From: Vibrio cincinnatiensis
Lineage (GTDB): Bacteria > Pseudomonadota > Gammaproteobacteria > Enterobacterales > Vibrionaceae
Length of the DNA stretch: 64,000 bases
Reading direction: 5' to 3'
NCBI RefSeq assembly: GCF_022113815.1
Contig: NZ_SGOM01000005.1
Span: 124,001-188,000, forward strand
This document shows positions 1-11,782 of the stretch, one piece after another (positions within the stretch are counted from its first letter, which is position 1; each line of letters begins with the position of its first letter). The translations under genes and the position numbers were made by a program. The notes beneath the pieces are model-generated. The model ran no database searches. It saw nothing but the letters and a program-made list of their open reading frames with translations, and had not been told where the DNA came from.

Positions 1-28
1 ATCTGATGAGGGTGAAGAGCTCTTTTAA
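1..28 (+). CDS. mrcA: C-terminal tail of an upstream gene, probably penicillin-binding protein 1A (partial)
   Basis: The first 28 bases read in frame 2 as Ser-Asp-Glu-Gly-Glu-Glu-Leu-Phe followed by TAA. An acidic tail ending in Glu-Leu-Phe recalls PBP1A proteins, and mrcA lies beside oxyR in V. cholerae as I remember it. Only eight residues are visible, so the identity rests on neighbourhood. The gene would converge on oxyR. Confidence 0.4.
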
Positions 29-34
29 ACCTTA

Positions 35-61
35 TATGGCCACCCGACTAGGGTGGCCATA
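35..61. terminator. 11-bp inverted repeat between convergent genes, possible terminator
   Basis: TATGGCCACCC at 35-45 and its perfect complement at 51-61 flank the loop GACTA. It lies between the end of the upstream plus-strand gene and the end of oxyR, where a bidirectional terminator is expected. No run of T follows on either strand, so intrinsic termination is uncertain. Confidence 0.45.
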
Positions 62-81
62 GACATCCAATACAAGGGCGA

Positions 82-969
82 TTAACGCTCAAGACACGCT
101 TTCATCGATTCCGCTAACTGCTCAAAACGTTGTCGAAGAGGTGACCCAGGACGATAAGCTAATACGATTCTACGTGACGGCTCAGGATTCACCGCTTTGA
201 TATAACAAACCCCATCTTTAATCTTTTCCCCCGGTAGAGAAAGTTGCGGCAATAAAGTAATGCCTGATCCAGCGGCAACCATATTACGCAAAGTCTCTAA
301 GCTGGTGGCTTTAAAGCGTTCGTCATCTTTCGCCCCAGCGGCAAAACAAAAGCCCAGTGCTTGGTCACGTAAACAGTGACCGTCACCTAGTGCTAACACG
401 GTTTTGCCTTTGAGTTCTAACATCTCGATTTCATTCCGGTTCGCCCACTCATGGTCGCACGGAACCGCAATGCTCATCGCTTCACAAAAAATATCAATCT
501 CTTTAAAAGGCTCCGTTTCTTCCACCGAAGCAAGTACTAAACAGTCCAATTTCCCCTCTTCCAATTGTTGCACCAGTTGATGTGTCTGCGCTTCATGCAG
601 GTACAACGTCAGTTCAGGAAAGTGTTCTTTAAGGCTAGGAATAATGCGCGGCAACAAATAAGGGCCTAACGTTGGGATAAAACCGATATGCATCGGGCCA
701 CTCATCGCGCCCCCCTGTTGACTCGCCATATCTCGGAAGGTCTTAATTTCTGCTAAAATACGTTTTGCCTGATCAACCAGTTGTAGCCCAGAGTCCGTAA
801 ACAGCACACGACGACTGCTTCGTTCCAGTAATACGGTGCCTAATTCTTCTTCCAACTTGCGAATTTGCCCGCTCAATGTCGGCTGGCTTACAAAACAAGC
901 TTCTGCCGCTTTACGAAAATGTTTATGTTCCGCCAGAGCGACTAAGTATTCAAAGTCTCGAATGTTCAT
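82..969 (-). CDS. oxyR: OxyR, hydrogen-peroxide-sensing LysR-type regulator
   Basis: This 295-residue LysR-family regulator senses hydrogen peroxide and activates antioxidant genes. The N-terminal winged HTH (about residues 1-60) is followed by the substrate-domain fold. The redox pair is intact: Cys199 in GDGHC and Cys208 in LGFC have the nine-residue spacing and numbering of E. coli OxyR, where they form the activating disulfide. It is transcribed away from the peroxiredoxin-glutaredoxin gene at 1112, and an OxyR-type site sits only 12 bp from its start codon, so autoregulation is likely. The start is the ATG at 969, giving the usual family length. Identification is firm. Confidence 0.97.
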   Translation of the reverse strand: MNIRDFEYLVALAEHKHFRKAAEACFVSQPTLSGQIRKLEEELGTVLLERSSRRVLFTDSGLQLVDQAKRILAEIKTFRDMASQQGGAMSGPMHIGFIPTLGPYLLPRIIPSLKEHFPELTLYLHEAQTHQLVQQLEEGKLDCLVLASVEETEPFKEIDIFCEAMSIAVPCDHEWANRNEIEMLELKGKTVLALGDGHCLRDQALGFCFAAGAKDDERFKATSLETLRNMVAAGSGITLLPQLSLPGEKIKDGVCYIKAVNPEPSRRIVLAYRPGSPLRQRFEQLAESMKACLER

Positions 970-980
970 CTTCTTTCCAG

Positions 981-995
981 ATAGGGTTTACCTAT
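981..995 (+). promoter_or_regulatory. OxyR-binding motif in the oxyR/prx divergent region
   Basis: ATAGGGTTTACCTAT matches the OxyR consensus ATAGntnnnanCTAT at nine of ten fixed positions. A weaker partner (about 6 of 10) starts 22 bp downstream at 1003, the spacing bound by an OxyR tetramer. The pair lies upstream of the TATAAT box at 1040-1045. Confidence 0.7.
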
Positions 996-1016
996 CAAAA
1001 CCATAACATTTTACGA

Positions 1017-1045
1017 TTAGATCTATCAAAGGTTTTCTGTATAAT
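1017..1045 (+). promoter_or_regulatory. Promoter of the peroxiredoxin-glutaredoxin gene
   Basis: A perfect TATAAT lies at 1040-1045. The hexamer 17 bp upstream (TTAGAT, 1017-1022) is a poor -35 box. That combination is typical of activator-dependent promoters and fits activation by OxyR bound just upstream. Confidence 0.6.
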
Positions 1046-1111
1046 GGTCACAATAATGTTGAGCAATATTCGCTAAGCTCATTCACTGTTGTTAAGACTA
1101 ATAAGGAAATC

Positions 1112-1846
1112 ATGATGTTTGCATCAAAAGAAGGCCAACGCATTCCACAAGTCACCTTCCCGCTTCGCCGAGGAGACAGTTGGGTAAATGTCACGAGCGA
1201 TGAGCTATTTGCCGGTAAAACCGTCATCGTATTCAGTTTACCTGGTGCATTTACTCCAACCTGTTCTTCTAGCCACTTACCTCGCTACAATGAGCTATTT
1301 CCTGTTTTCAAAGAATACGGCATTGATGACATTCTTTGTGTTTCAGTCAATGACACGTTTGTGATGAATGCTTGGAAAGAGAGCCAAGAAGCGAACAATA
1401 TCACCTTTATTCCGGATGGTAATGGCGACTTTACACAAGGAATGGGCATGATGGTCGATAAGCAGGATCTTGGTTTTGGTCAGCGTTCTTGGCGCTACAG
1501 TATGCTGGTTAAAGATGGTGTGATCGAAAAAATGTTTATTGAACCGAATGAACCCGGCGACCCATTTAAAGTCTCTGATGCTGACACGATGCTCAACTAT
1601 GTTGCGCCAGAGTACAAAACTCAAGAGTCAATTACAGTCTTTAGTAAACCTGGCTGCCCATTCTGTGCCAAAGCTAAGCAATTATTGATTGATGCGAACC
1701 TGCAGTATGAAGAAGTGGTACTGGGCAAAGATGCGACCAGTGTTAGTTTACGTGCAATTACTGGTCGCACGACCGTGCCACAGATTTTTATTGGCGGGAA
1801 ACATATCGGCGGTAGTGAAGACTTAGAAGCCTTTTTACAAAAGTAA
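1112..1846 (+). CDS. Peroxiredoxin-glutaredoxin fusion protein (hybrid Prx5)
   Basis: This 244-residue cytosolic enzyme joins a Prx5-type peroxiredoxin (about 1-165) to a glutaredoxin (about 172-244). It should reduce hydrogen and alkyl peroxides with glutathione, the glutaredoxin part recycling the peroxiredoxin in the same chain, as in Haemophilus influenzae PGdx. The peroxidatic Cys51 is in FTPTC and the glutaredoxin site is Cys-Pro-Phe-Cys at 182-185. It stands alone, divergent from oxyR, with an OxyR-type site and a TATAAT box upstream and a hairpin terminator at 1865, so it is very probably an OxyR target. The first of two adjacent ATGs is taken as the start, after the SD-like sequence AAGGAAA. 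Confidence 0.95.
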   Translation: MMFASKEGQRIPQVTFPLRRGDSWVNVTSDELFAGKTVIVFSLPGAFTPTCSSSHLPRYNELFPVFKEYGIDDILCVSVNDTFVMNAWKESQEANNITFIPDGNGDFTQGMGMMVDKQDLGFGQRSWRYSMLVKDGVIEKMFIEPNEPGDPFKVSDADTMLNYVAPEYKTQESITVFSKPGCPFCAKAKQLLIDANLQYEEVVLGKDATSVSLRAITGRTTVPQIFIGGKHIGGSEDLEAFLQK

Positions 1847-1864
1847 TCTTTAATGCCTTCTTCA

Positions 1865-1889
1865 AACCCAGTTTATAACTGGGTTTTTT
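1865..1889 (+). terminator. Rho-independent terminator of prx-grx
   Basis: AACCCAGT (1865-1872), the loop TTATA and ACTGGGTT (1878-1885) form an 8-bp stem followed by TTTTC. Confidence 0.85.
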
Positions 1890-1942
1890 CTTTTTCATCG
1901 ACATCTCGTATACTCCATTTTTTATCATGAGCAAAGTAGACT

Positions 1943-2197
1943 ATGGCTTGCAATGACTGTCGTGAACACTGGTTTTGGAAAAAAATAGGCCGCTGCCAGC
2001 GCTGTATGGATCAGCTCACTCTGTTATCGGTCGCTTGCTGGGTGGGGTGGTTTTGGCTATTTAGAGAAAACCCACGCAGTATAAGCTCGATTAGCTTGCT
2101 CTTTGCAGGTTTTGCATTTAATGGCTTGCTCTTTCTGCACTTATGGATGAAGTTTGTGGTATTGCCTCGACGCCGACATCAAACAAAAAAGCCCTAA
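1943..2197 (+). CDS. Small membrane protein with paired CxxC motifs (DUF3624-like)
   Basis: This 84-residue protein opens with two CxxC pairs (Cys3/Cys6 and Cys18/Cys21) that could bind a metal. Two hydrophobic stretches follow (about 25-42 and 50-70), and the C-terminus is rich in Arg and Lys. I recall similar proteins under DUF3624 in Vibrionaceae, but this is from memory and no function is known to me. It starts at the ATG at 1943, about 55 nt after the prx-grx terminator, so it probably has its own promoter. Its stop codon lies inside the terminator stem of the opposing arg operon. Confidence 0.7.
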   Translation: MACNDCREHWFWKKIGRCQRCMDQLTLLSVACWVGWFWLFRENPRSISSISLLFAGFAFNGLLFLHLWMKFVVLPRRRHQTKKP

Positions 2198-2217
2198 AAC
2201 GAAAGGAGTTCTAGGGC
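2184..2217 (-). terminator. Terminator of the argCBGH operon
   Basis: Read on the minus strand, AGCCCTA and TAGGGCT pair around a 15-nt loop and are followed by six T. It lies about 120 nt past the argH(A) stop codon. One arm covers the stop codon of the 1943-2197 gene. Confidence 0.75.
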
Positions 2218-2336
2218 TCTCTTAGATAATTCTAAGAAAAAGCAGTGGTACAGTTATAGACTCAGCTTTTTCTTAATGGTTCCCCAAAAATCGATCTTTC
2301 TTGATCTTTTTTTTCTGTGCAGGATCATCACCAACC

Positions 2337-4235
<1,899 letters not shown>

Positions 4236-4318
4236 TCACTTGCTATACTACAATGTTATCTAGCCTGAATCAGGCAATTATTGCTTCTTGCAAAGTTACG
4301 GTAAGTTGAACAAAAAAT

Positions 4319-4353
4319 AAAGTAAAAATTCACTTTTGAAACATATTTATTCA
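4319..4353 (-). promoter_or_regulatory. Candidate ARG-box pair upstream of argH(A)
   Basis: Two 14-bp ARG-like boxes end in ATTCA at 4328-4332 and 4349-4353. Each matches the ArgR consensus TGAATwwwwATTCA at about 7 of 10 fixed positions. Their offset is exactly 21 bp, the usual spacing of tandem ARG boxes. They lie between the argG terminator and argH(A), suggesting a separate, arginine-controlled promoter. Confidence 0.45.
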
Positions 4354-4373
4354 ACCAATCACATTCAACATTA

Positions 4374-4404
4374 AAAATAAAGCCCGCTTGCAAAGCAAAC
4401 GGGC
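4374..4404 (-). terminator. Hairpin terminator between argG and argH(A)
   Basis: On the minus strand GCCCGTTTGC and GCAAGCGGGC form a 10-bp stem with one G-T pair around TTT, followed by TTTATTTTT. It lies 39 nt after the argG stop codon and inside the presumed operon, so it should lower or uncouple argH(A) expression. Confidence 0.75.
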
Positions 4405-4442
4405 CACCATCAATGCGCTATTTTTGATTATTTATTTTAATA

Positions 4443-5660
4443 CTATTTCTTGCTTGCCGCGTTTAACGCTTTAATACGACTAGACAAGGAGTAAAGACGG
4501 ATAAAGCCGCCAGCATGGCTTTGGTCATAAACATCATCTGCCCCAAAAGTTGCAAACTCTTCAGAGTATAAGCTATTTTCTGAACGTTTCTGTGTGGCTG
4601 TCGCTTGCCCTTTGTAAAGTTTAATGACCACTTCACCATTCACATCTTCTGCTAACGCTTCTGCTGCTGCAAAAACAGACTGACGTAATGGAGTAAACCA
4701 ACGACCATCATAAACAAGATGCGAAGCTTTAATACCGAGTTCCTCACGGAATTCAAAAGAGGTTTTATCTAGGACTAACTGCTCAACCGCACGTAGTGCT
4801 TCCATCATAATGGTGCCTCCTGGGGTTTCATAACAACCACGAGACTTCATTCCCACTAAACGGTTTTCTACGATATCAATACGTCCAACTCCGTGTTTCG
4901 CTCCTTTTTCATTTAAGCAAACCAAAGCTTGGTAAGGAGAAAGTGTTTGTCCATCAACCGCAACGACTTCCCCTTTTTCGACTTTGAGAGTTACATATTC
5001 AGCCTCATTCGGTGCTTGCTCAGGATCAACCGTCCACACCCAGCAGTCTTCGTTCGGCGCATTCCATGTACTTTCTAACACGCCACCCTCGGTTGAGATA
5101 TGCCATGCGTTTGCATCACGCGAATAAATTTTGGTGAGTGAAGCAGCACAAGGAATATTACGCTCAGCAAGGTAATCAAGACACGCTTCCCGACTGACGA
5201 GATCCCACTCACGCCATGGCGCAATCACATGTAAATCAGGAGCCAATGCCGCAAAAGCACCTTCAAAACGAACTTGGTCATTCCCCTTACCAGTACAACC
5301 ATGCGCCAGTGCATCCGCACCCACTTTACGTGCAATTTCTACTTGTGCTTTCGCAATAACAGGACGTGCCATGGAGGTGCCAAGTAGGTATTTACCTTCA
5401 TAGTAAGCCCCTGTTTTTAAGGTTGGGTAGATGTAGTCTTTAACAAGTTCATCTTTGAGATCCACCACATAACATTCAGAAGCACCAGAGGCGATGGCTT
5501 TTTCTTCAATGCCAACCAGTTCTTCTGCACCTTGCCCCACATCCGCCACAAAAGCGACCACTTCACAACCATAGTTTTCTTTAAGCCATGGGATAATGAC
5601 TGAGGTATCTAGACCGCCAGAATATGCAACAACCACTTTTTTTACTTGTACTTTACTCAT
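4443..5660 (-). CDS. argG: Argininosuccinate synthase
   Basis: ArgG joins citrulline and aspartate with ATP to give argininosuccinate in the cytosol. The 405-residue product has the N-terminal PP-loop AYSGGLDTS (about residues 13-20) that binds ATP, and normal length for the class I enzyme. It starts at the ATG at 5660 after GGAGAAAT. It lies 92 nt after argB and is separated from argH(A) by a hairpin terminator. Its substrate citrulline needs ornithine carbamoyltransferase (argF), which is not in this window; in V. cholerae argF is also located elsewhere. Confidence 0.97.
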   Translation of the reverse strand: MSKVQVKKVVVAYSGGLDTSVIIPWLKENYGCEVVAFVADVGQGAEELVGIEEKAIASGASECYVVDLKDELVKDYIYPTLKTGAYYEGKYLLGTSMARPVIAKAQVEIARKVGADALAHGCTGKGNDQVRFEGAFAALAPDLHVIAPWREWDLVSREACLDYLAERNIPCAASLTKIYSRDANAWHISTEGGVLESTWNAPNEDCWVWTVDPEQAPNEAEYVTLKVEKGEVVAVDGQTLSPYQALVCLNEKGAKHGVGRIDIVENRLVGMKSRGCYETPGGTIMMEALRAVEQLVLDKTSFEFREELGIKASHLVYDGRWFTPLRQSVFAAAEALAEDVNGEVVIKLYKGQATATQKRSENSLYSEEFATFGADDVYDQSHAGGFIRLYSLSSRIKALNAASKK

Positions 5661-5752
5661 TTTATTTCTCCAAATCCTGGCGCTGCGCTTGGCGGTCAGT
5701 GCTCAGGGTGACGTCCATTAATTCACTATGTTTTTACGATTAAATCGATCCG

Positions 5753-6541
5753 CTATCGAGGTAGGAAGCGGGTTCCGATACTCTCTCCAGCAAACAACTT
5801 ACTCAATTTTTCAGGGTATCGCCAACTCGCCACTTCAATAGGGCGACCAAGATCATTCGCCGCGCCCAGCGCTGCTTTGACTTTAACGATCATGCCATCA
5901 GTAATCACTTTTCCAACAATCAAAGCATCTGCTTGTTGCTCGTCAAGGCTTGCGAGTACATGCCCTTTTCCATCTAGCACACCACTCACATCAGAGAGCA
6001 ACACCAATTCCGCATCCAATGCTCCCGCGACTGCTACCGCGGCTTGATCTGCATTGACGTTCATCATCTCGCCATCGTCAGTCAAACCAATCGAACTGAT
6101 GATCGGTACCACTCCAACCGCTAACAAGGCTTGAACCACTGAGGGATTACCTGGCGTGGCCTGCCCTACCGCCCCTAGTTCTGGGTCAAGTTGTTCAATA
6201 TGGCATAATCCCCCATCGGCTAAACACAGGCCAACGGCATTAAGCCCATCTTTGATTGCTTGCCCTTGCAACATTTTATTGGCCGTTCCAGCAAGTGCAC
6301 CAGTAATCACAGGAATCTGATCATAAGGCGTCACTCTTAGGCCGTCTTTTTTCACGGTTTTGAGTTGCAGCTTGTCCATCAGCTCATCCACTAAGTAACC
6401 ACCACCATGAACAATTACGATTGGCCTCTGGGCTTGTGTCTGATACTGAGCGATGGCACCAAATAACTGACTTAATGTCTTAGCACAAGAGAGTGCTGCG
6501 CCGCCTAATTTAACGACCAGTGGATTTTGCTTATCCGTCAT
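5753..6541 (-). CDS. argB: Acetylglutamate kinase
   Basis: ArgB phosphorylates N-acetylglutamate, the second arginine step. The 262-residue amino-acid kinase fold shows the N-terminal VVKLGGAAL phosphate-binding strand, [10 protein letters not shown] (about residues 43-52) for the substrate, and NVNADQAA near residue 160. The length matches the short, arginine-insensitive enterobacterial type, which suits a pathway controlled by ArgR and by feedback on the synthase. It follows argC by 10 nt and is surely co-transcribed with it. Confidence 0.97.
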   Translation of the reverse strand: MTDKQNPLVVKLGGAALSCAKTLSQLFGAIAQYQTQAQRPIVIVHGGGYLVDELMDKLQLKTVKKDGLRVTPYDQIPVITGALAGTANKMLQGQAIKDGLNAVGLCLADGGLCHIEQLDPELGAVGQATPGNPSVVQALLAVGVVPIISSIGLTDDGEMMNVNADQAAVAVAGALDAELVLLSDVSGVLDGKGHVLASLDEQQADALIVGKVITDGMIVKVKAALGAANDLGRPIEVASWRYPEKLSKLFAGESIGTRFLPR

Positions 6542-6551
6542 GTTTAATCCC

Positions 6552-7556
6552 TTACACTAAAGCGGTGAGTTCATCAAAACCGTAATGAAGATTTAAGCAC
6601 TGCATCGCTTGGCTTGACGCCCCTTTCAACAAGTTATCGATCGCGGAAACCACAATAATATGCTCACCACTGACCTTCCAACCAATATCACAAAAAGGGG
6701 TTAATTCCACATCTTGAATACGAGGCAATGTGGTACTGTGTAAACGAACGGCTGGTTTCTCTTGGTAAGCCTTCATAAAGGCTTGCGCGACCTGTGATTC
6801 GTTGACCCCTTGAGCTAACTTCATCGTAATCGTCGCCAAGATCCCCCGTTTAAAGTTTCCTAAATGCGGAGTGAATATCACATCACAGCCCAGATGAGCG
6901 GCAATTTCAGGTTGATGACGGTGAGTAAAAACGCCATAAGGTTGCAAACTCACTTCACAAAAACTGTTAGTCATGCTGGCTTTACGACCAGCACCAGAAA
7001 CCCCACTCACGGCATTAATCACAGGCCACTGAGTTTCATCTATAAGCCCTTCAACCAGTAAAGGTTTCACCGCCAACTGAGAAGCGGTGGGATAACATCC
7101 CGCTACCGCGACTAACTGGCTTTCAGCAATCGCAGAGGCATTCCATTCTGCCAAGCCATAAGCGGCTTTCTCTAACCATGCATGATGCTGATGTTTAAAC
7201 CCATAAAATTGTGTATAGAAAGCTTCATCCTGAACCCGATAAGCACCAGATAAATCAAAAACCTGACAACCTTGTGCCAGAAAGAGTGGCGCAAGATCGT
7301 GGCTAACTTCATGAGCCGTCGCTAAAAAAACAACATCACATGATTGAGCGACGTGTTCGACATCCACCAAAGGCTGTACAGGCATATCCAGCAAGCCTGC
7401 TAGTTTGCCATGCAACTGGCTGATGGACTTTCCTGCATCAACACTATTGGCGGAAACATATAAACCTGATAGCGTGAGCTTTGGGTGTTTTTTTACCATA
7501 AGAGCGAGCTCCGCTCCGGTATAACCGCTTGCACCGATGATTGTCGTTTTTAGCAT
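6552..7556 (-). CDS. argC: N-acetyl-gamma-glutamyl-phosphate reductase
   Basis: ArgC reduces N-acetylglutamyl phosphate to the semialdehyde with NADPH. The 334-residue product begins [16 protein letters not shown], the dinucleotide-binding glycine loop, and has the active-site cysteine in VAGCYPT. The open frame extends 11 codons further to 7589, but family members start at the Met used here; no strong ribosome site decides it. It is the first gene of argCBGH, divergent from argE, and shares with it a 157-bp control region holding ARG-like boxes. Confidence 0.96.
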   Translation of the reverse strand: MLKTTIIGASGYTGAELALMVKKHPKLTLSGLYVSANSVDAGKSISQLHGKLAGLLDMPVQPLVDVEHVAQSCDVVFLATAHEVSHDLAPLFLAQGCQVFDLSGAYRVQDEAFYTQFYGFKHQHHAWLEKAAYGLAEWNASAIAESQLVAVAGCYPTASQLAVKPLLVEGLIDETQWPVINAVSGVSGAGRKASMTNSFCEVSLQPYGVFTHRHQPEIAAHLGCDVIFTPHLGNFKRGILATITMKLAQGVNESQVAQAFMKAYQEKPAVRLHSTTLPRIQDVELTPFCDIGWKVSGEHIIVVSAIDNLLKGASSQAMQCLNLHYGFDELTALV

Positions 7557-7599
7557 CTCAACACATCCAACATTAGGGTAAAAAGCCATATTAAGAAAG

Positions 7600-7666
7600 T
7601 GATTATTAATTTAAACAAACACCACCTTAACTGGTTTTTTATTCATTAAAAGTGATTTAATATGTG
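7600..7666. promoter_or_regulatory. ArgR operator region between argC and argE (three ARG-like boxes)
   Basis: TGATTATTAATTTA (7600-7613) and TGGTTTTTTATTCA (7632-7645) each match the ARG consensus TGAATwwwwATTCA at 12 of 14 positions. A weaker box, TGATTTAATATGTG, starts at 7653, exactly 21 bp after the second, the spacing of paired ARG boxes. ArgR bound here could repress argC and argE together. No argR gene is in the window. Confidence 0.7.
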
Positions 7667-7713
7667 TTTTACATTCTCAGCGTTATTCTGTCAATAGTAG
7701 GAGCAAAGATAAT

Positions 7714-8850
7714 ATGCCATTACCCAGTTTCCTTGAGGTCTATGAAGGTCTCATTTCAACCTCATCGATTAGCTCCACCGATCCAAAGTGGGATCAAGGT
7801 AACGAATCGGTCATCACCAAACTGGCTGATTGGCTAACTACGCTCGGTTTTAAGGTAGAGGTCAGTGAAATTGCCCCTGGCAAATACAACTTGCTCGGTA
7901 AAAAAGGGGATGGTGATGGAGGGTTATTACTTTCTGGCCACAGTGATACTGTTCCTTTTGATGAAGGACGTTGGAATTTTAATCCTCATGCGCTAACAGA
8001 ATCCAATAATCGTTTTTACGGTCTAGGGACCGCCGATATGAAAGGATTCTTTGCTTTTATTTTTGAGGCCGTGAAAACACTCGATTGGAGCCAGCAGAAA
8101 AAACCGTTATACGTATTGGCCACCTGTGATGAAGAAACCACCATGCTGGGAGCTCGCCATTTTACTCAGCACACCACTTGCCAACCCGATTACTGCATTA
8201 TTGGTGAACCCACCAGTTTAATTCCGGTTTATGGGCATAAAGGCCATGTGGCAAATGCAATTCGAGTAACAGGCCAATCGGGTCACTCTTCCAACCCGGC
8301 GTTAGGGGTCAATGCGATAGAGATCATGTATGAGGTGATGTTTGCGTTGATGAAACTGCGCGATAAATTGATAAAAGAGTATCACCACCCTGGCTTTGAG
8401 ATTCCACATCCCACCTTAAATCTTGGTCATATTCATGGTGGTGATAGCCCAAACCGAATTTGTGGTTGTTGTGAGCTCCATTATGATGTTCGCCCACTGC
8501 CTGGCATCAGTTTAGATGGGTTAGATAATTTACTTCGTGGGGCCCTAAAAGAAGTGCAAGAGAAATGGCCCGGCCGTATTGCTATCGAACCGTTGCATGA
8601 TGCTATCCCTGGTTATGAATGCCCACATGATCACCCCTTTATTCATGGTGTCAGTGAACTTTGTCAGCAACCAGCTCAAACCGTAAATTACTGCACTGAA
8701 GCGCCATTTTTACAGCAGGTATGCCCAACCTTAGTATTAGGTCCAGGTTCCATCGATCAAGCTCACCAGCCAGATGAGTTTTTAGCTTTTGAATTTATCG
8801 AACCTACGATTCATATCCTTTGCCAAGCGATGCGGAAATACTGCTTTTAA
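7714..8850 (+). CDS. argE: Acetylornithine deacetylase
   Basis: ArgE removes the acetyl group from N-acetylornithine to give ornithine, closing the linear arginine route. The 378-residue M20-family metalloenzyme shows the first metal-ligand motif [10 protein letters not shown] (about residues 76-85), the GTADMKG motif near 110 and the catalytic CDEETTMLG near 142. The ATG at 7714 follows GTAGGAGCAAAG. It is divergent from argC and shares the ArgR-type operator region. Having argE alongside a GNAT synthase fused to ArgH implies the non-recycling pathway, in which acetyl-CoA is used once per ornithine. Confidence 0.97.
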   Translation: MPLPSFLEVYEGLISTSSISSTDPKWDQGNESVITKLADWLTTLGFKVEVSEIAPGKYNLLGKKGDGDGGLLLSGHSDTVPFDEGRWNFNPHALTESNNRFYGLGTADMKGFFAFIFEAVKTLDWSQQKKPLYVLATCDEETTMLGARHFTQHTTCQPDYCIIGEPTSLIPVYGHKGHVANAIRVTGQSGHSSNPALGVNAIEIMYEVMFALMKLRDKLIKEYHHPGFEIPHPTLNLGHIHGGDSPNRICGCCELHYDVRPLPGISLDGLDNLLRGALKEVQEKWPGRIAIEPLHDAIPGYECPHDHPFIHGVSELCQQPAQTVNYCTEAPFLQQVCPTLVLGPGSIDQAHQPDEFLAFEFIEPTIHILCQAMRKYCF

Positions 8851-8868
8851 TATCTAGAATCCATATAG

Positions 8869-8897
8869 CCCCTGAGCGATGAATTACCCATCAGGGG
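8869..8897 (+). terminator. Possible terminator of argE
   Basis: CCCCTGA (8869-8875) pairs with TCAGGGG (8891-8897) shortly after the argE stop. Only a short, mixed T tract (TTATTG) follows, so the call is tentative. Confidence 0.45.
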
Positions 8898-9075
8898 TTA
8901 TTGTAAGAAAATTTCAACAATATCTGACATTTTATTACACATCGTCCACTATTTATTCCGCTGCGATAAATGAAATCTTAGTCTACTTTGTTTGACTATA
9001 CTGGACAAACTTCGCTAGATTGTGTAATTAAACAGAAGAACATTGGATGTAATTTTTTTACAAGGCAGGATGACA

Positions 9076-11709
9076 ATGAACGAAAAGTACGCCGCACTGA
9101 AAAGTAACGTGAGCATGTTGGGCCGACTATTGGGCCAAACAATCCAAGATGCCGATGGTGACGTTATTTTAGAAAAAGTAGAAACCATCCGACAATTATC
9201 GAAATCGGCTCGTGCAGGCAATCAAGCTGACCGAGAACAGCTCATCGAAGAAATCAAAAATCTCAATAACGACCAACTGACTCCGGTTGCTCGAGCATTT
9301 AACCAATTCCTCAACCTCACCAATATTGCCGATCAATACCATACTATTTCTCGTCATGGTGGTGAGCACTCAAATGAACCTGATGCACTGCAAAGTTTAT
9401 TCGCAAAATTAGCCGATAACAGCGTCAGTAAATTAGACAGCGCACAAGCGATCCGTGATCTCAATATTGAATTGGTGCTAACCGCTCACCCGACAGAAAT
9501 CACTCGCCGTACCATGATTAACAACTTGGTCAAAATCAACGAATGCCTGTCTGAACTAGAACTGACCGATCTTTCTGAGAAAGAGCGCCATAAAACTGAA
9601 CGTCGATTAGAACAACTTATCGCCCAAGGTTGGCATTCAGATGTGATTCGCAAACAACGCCCAACTCCGCTTGATGAAGCGAAATGGGGCTTTGCTGTGG
9701 TTGAAAACTCATTGTGGCAAGCGGTTCCTGAGTTTTTACGTGAGTTGGATGAAAGCGTAAAAGGTTACTTAGGTGAAGGGCTTCCGATTGATGCTCGCCC
9801 TGTTCACTTCTCATCGTGGATGGGGGGAGACCGAGATGGAAACCCATTTGTTACCCACACCATAACTCGTGAAGTGTTACTGCTCTCTCGTTGGAAAGCG
9901 GCTGATTTATATCTTTCGGATATCAATGAGTTAATCAGTGAGCTTTCTATGACCAAATGCAATGACGCCTTGCGCGCATTGGCAGGCGAAGATGTTCACG
10001 AACCTTATCGTGCGGTACTCAAAGGCATTCGTTCACTGCTACAAGACACTCTGGCGATTTTAGATAGTAAAATTCATGGTCAGAAGCTTGCGGTCAAAGC
10101 ACCATTACAAGATATCAGCCAGCTTTGGGATCCTCTCTATGCTTGTTACCGCTCACTACACGAATGTGGAATGGGTGTCATTGCCGATGGTTCCTTGCTT
10201 GATACCCTTCGCCGAGTCAAAGCATTCGGTGTACATTTAGTTCGTCTCGATATTCGTCAAGAAAGCACTCGTCACTCGGATGTATTATCTGAATTAACTC
10301 GCTACTTGGGCATTGGTGATTATGATCAATGGAGCGAACAAGATAAAATCGCTTTCTTAACCAATGAATTAAGTTCTAAGCGGCCACTATTACCTCTCGA
10401 CTGGGAACCATCCGAACCAGTAAAAGAAGTATTAGATACCTGTAAAATCATCGCAGCTCAACCGCGTGATGCCTTTGGTGCTTATGTGATATCGATGGCA
10501 AGAACCGCCTCTGATGTCTTAGCCGTCCACTTACTACTACAAGAATCCGGCTGCCCATACCGCATGGATGTCTGCCCACTGTTTGAAACTTTAGAAGATT
10601 TAAACAATGCAGAAAGCGTCATTAAACAATTAATGAGCATTGACCTTTACCGTGGCTTTATCCAAAACCATCAAATGGTAATGATCGGCTATTCTGACTC
10701 AGCAAAAGATGCCGGCGTCATGTCAGCTGGCTGGGCTCAGTACAGCGCAATGGAAGCCTTAGTGAAAGTCGCTGAAGAAGAAGGTGTTGAACTGACACTC
10801 TTCCACGGACGTGGCGGTACCATTGGCCGTGGTGGTGCTCCAGCTCATGCCGCACTACTTTCTCAGCCACCGAAAAGTTTACAAGGTGGGCTACGTGTTA
10901 CCGAACAAGGGGAAATGATCCGCTTTAAACTTGGCTTACCTGAAGTCGCGGTAAATAGCTTTAACCTCTATGCCAGTGCCATTTTAGAGGCAAATCTACT
11001 ACCGCCTCCCGAGCCAAAACAGGAATGGCGCGATCTGATGGAAGTGTTATCTGAAGTCTCTTGCGAAGCCTACCGAGCAGTGGTTCGCGGTGAGCCAGAC
11101 TTTGTTCCATACTTCCGTCAAGCGACACCAGAACAAGAGCTTGGCAAACTACCACTCGGCTCTCGTCCAGCAAAACGAAACCCAAGCGGTGGTGTAGAAA
11201 GCTTGCGTGCCATTCCATGGATCTTCTCATGGAGCCAAAACCGTTTGGTGTTACCCGCTTGGCTTGGTGCAGGTGAAGCGATTCAGTACTCCATCGATAA
11301 AGGCCATCAAGCCTTGCTAGAAGAAATGTGCCGTGAGTGGCCATTCTTCTCCACACGTTTAGGGATGCTGGAAATGGTGTACACCAAGTGTAACATTGAT
11401 ATTTCTCGCTACTACGATGAACGTCTGGTCGAAGCTTCTTTGCGCCCACTGGGTGAGCGATTACGCGCTCAGCTACAAAAAGACATTAAAGCCGTCTTAA
11501 ACGTCGAAAATAATGAGAACTTGATGCAAAGTGATCCGTGGGGACACGAATCAATCCGCCTGCGTAATATCTATGTTGAGCCACTCAACATGCTGCAAGC
11601 CGAGCTCTTGTATCGAACTCGTCAGTCTGAAACGTCTGATCCTGAGTTAGAAGAAGCCCTCATGGTCACCATCGCAGGGATTGCTGCTGGGATGCGTAAC
11701 ACAGGTTAA
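9076..11709 (+). CDS. ppc: Phosphoenolpyruvate carboxylase
   Basis: Ppc adds bicarbonate to phosphoenolpyruvate to make oxaloacetate, refilling the TCA cycle. The 877-residue product has the expected length. It carries the conserved [11 protein letters not shown] segment (about residues 135-145) with its catalytic His, and the C-terminal active-site motifs [10 protein letters not shown] and [12 protein letters not shown]. It ends in the usual NTG. The ATG at 9076 is chosen over frames opening at 9043 or 9070 because AGGA lies 5 nt ahead of it and [12 protein letters not shown] is the family start. It lies between argE and aphA as in V. cholerae and is a single-gene unit with its own terminator. 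Confidence 0.97.
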   Translation: MNEKYAALKSNVSMLGRLLGQTIQDADGDVILEKVETIRQLSKSARAGNQADREQLIEEIKNLNNDQLTPVARAFNQFLNLTNIADQYHTISRHGGEHSNEPDALQSLFAKLADNSVSKLDSAQAIRDLNIELVLTAHPTEITRRTMINNLVKINECLSELELTDLSEKERHKTERRLEQLIAQGWHSDVIRKQRPTPLDEAKWGFAVVENSLWQAVPEFLRELDESVKGYLGEGLPIDARPVHFSSWMGGDRDGNPFVTHTITREVLLLSRWKAADLYLSDINELISELSMTKCNDALRALAGEDVHEPYRAVLKGIRSLLQDTLAILDSKIHGQKLAVKAPLQDISQLWDPLYACYRSLHECGMGVIADGSLLDTLRRVKAFGVHLVRLDIRQESTRHSDVLSELTRYLGIGDYDQWSEQDKIAFLTNELSSKRPLLPLDWEPSEPVKEVLDTCKIIAAQPRDAFGAYVISMARTASDVLAVHLLLQESGCPYRMDVCPLFETLEDLNNAESVIKQLMSIDLYRGFIQNHQMVMIGYSDSAKDAGVMSAGWAQYSAMEALVKVAEEEGVELTLFHGRGGTIGRGGAPAHAALLSQPPKSLQGGLRVTEQGEMIRFKLGLPEVAVNSFNLYASAILEANLLPPPEPKQEWRDLMEVLSEVSCEAYRAVVRGEPDFVPYFRQATPEQELGKLPLGSRPAKRNPSGGVESLRAIPWIFSWSQNRLVLPAWLGAGEAIQYSIDKGHQALLEEMCREWPFFSTRLGMLEMVYTKCNIDISRYYDERLVEASLRPLGERLRAQLQKDIKAVLNVENNENLMQSDPWGHESIRLRNIYVEPLNMLQAELLYRTRQSETSDPELEEALMVTIAGIAAGMRNTG

Positions 11710-11739
11710 CCTAACCAGCATAAAACGCTAACTTTTACC

Positions 11740-11767
11740 AAAAGGCCGCATCATTGTGGCCTTTTAT
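11740..11767 (+). terminator. Terminator of ppc
   Basis: AAAAGGCC and GGCCTTTT pair around a 10-nt loop, and the T-rich tail TATTTTT follows. Confidence 0.8.
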
Positions 11768-11782
11768 TTTTATAGCTATATT

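Noticed and set aside
10961..11449. 162-codon minus-strand frame inside ppc
   Set aside because: It lies wholly inside the conserved C-terminal part of ppc and its product resembles nothing.
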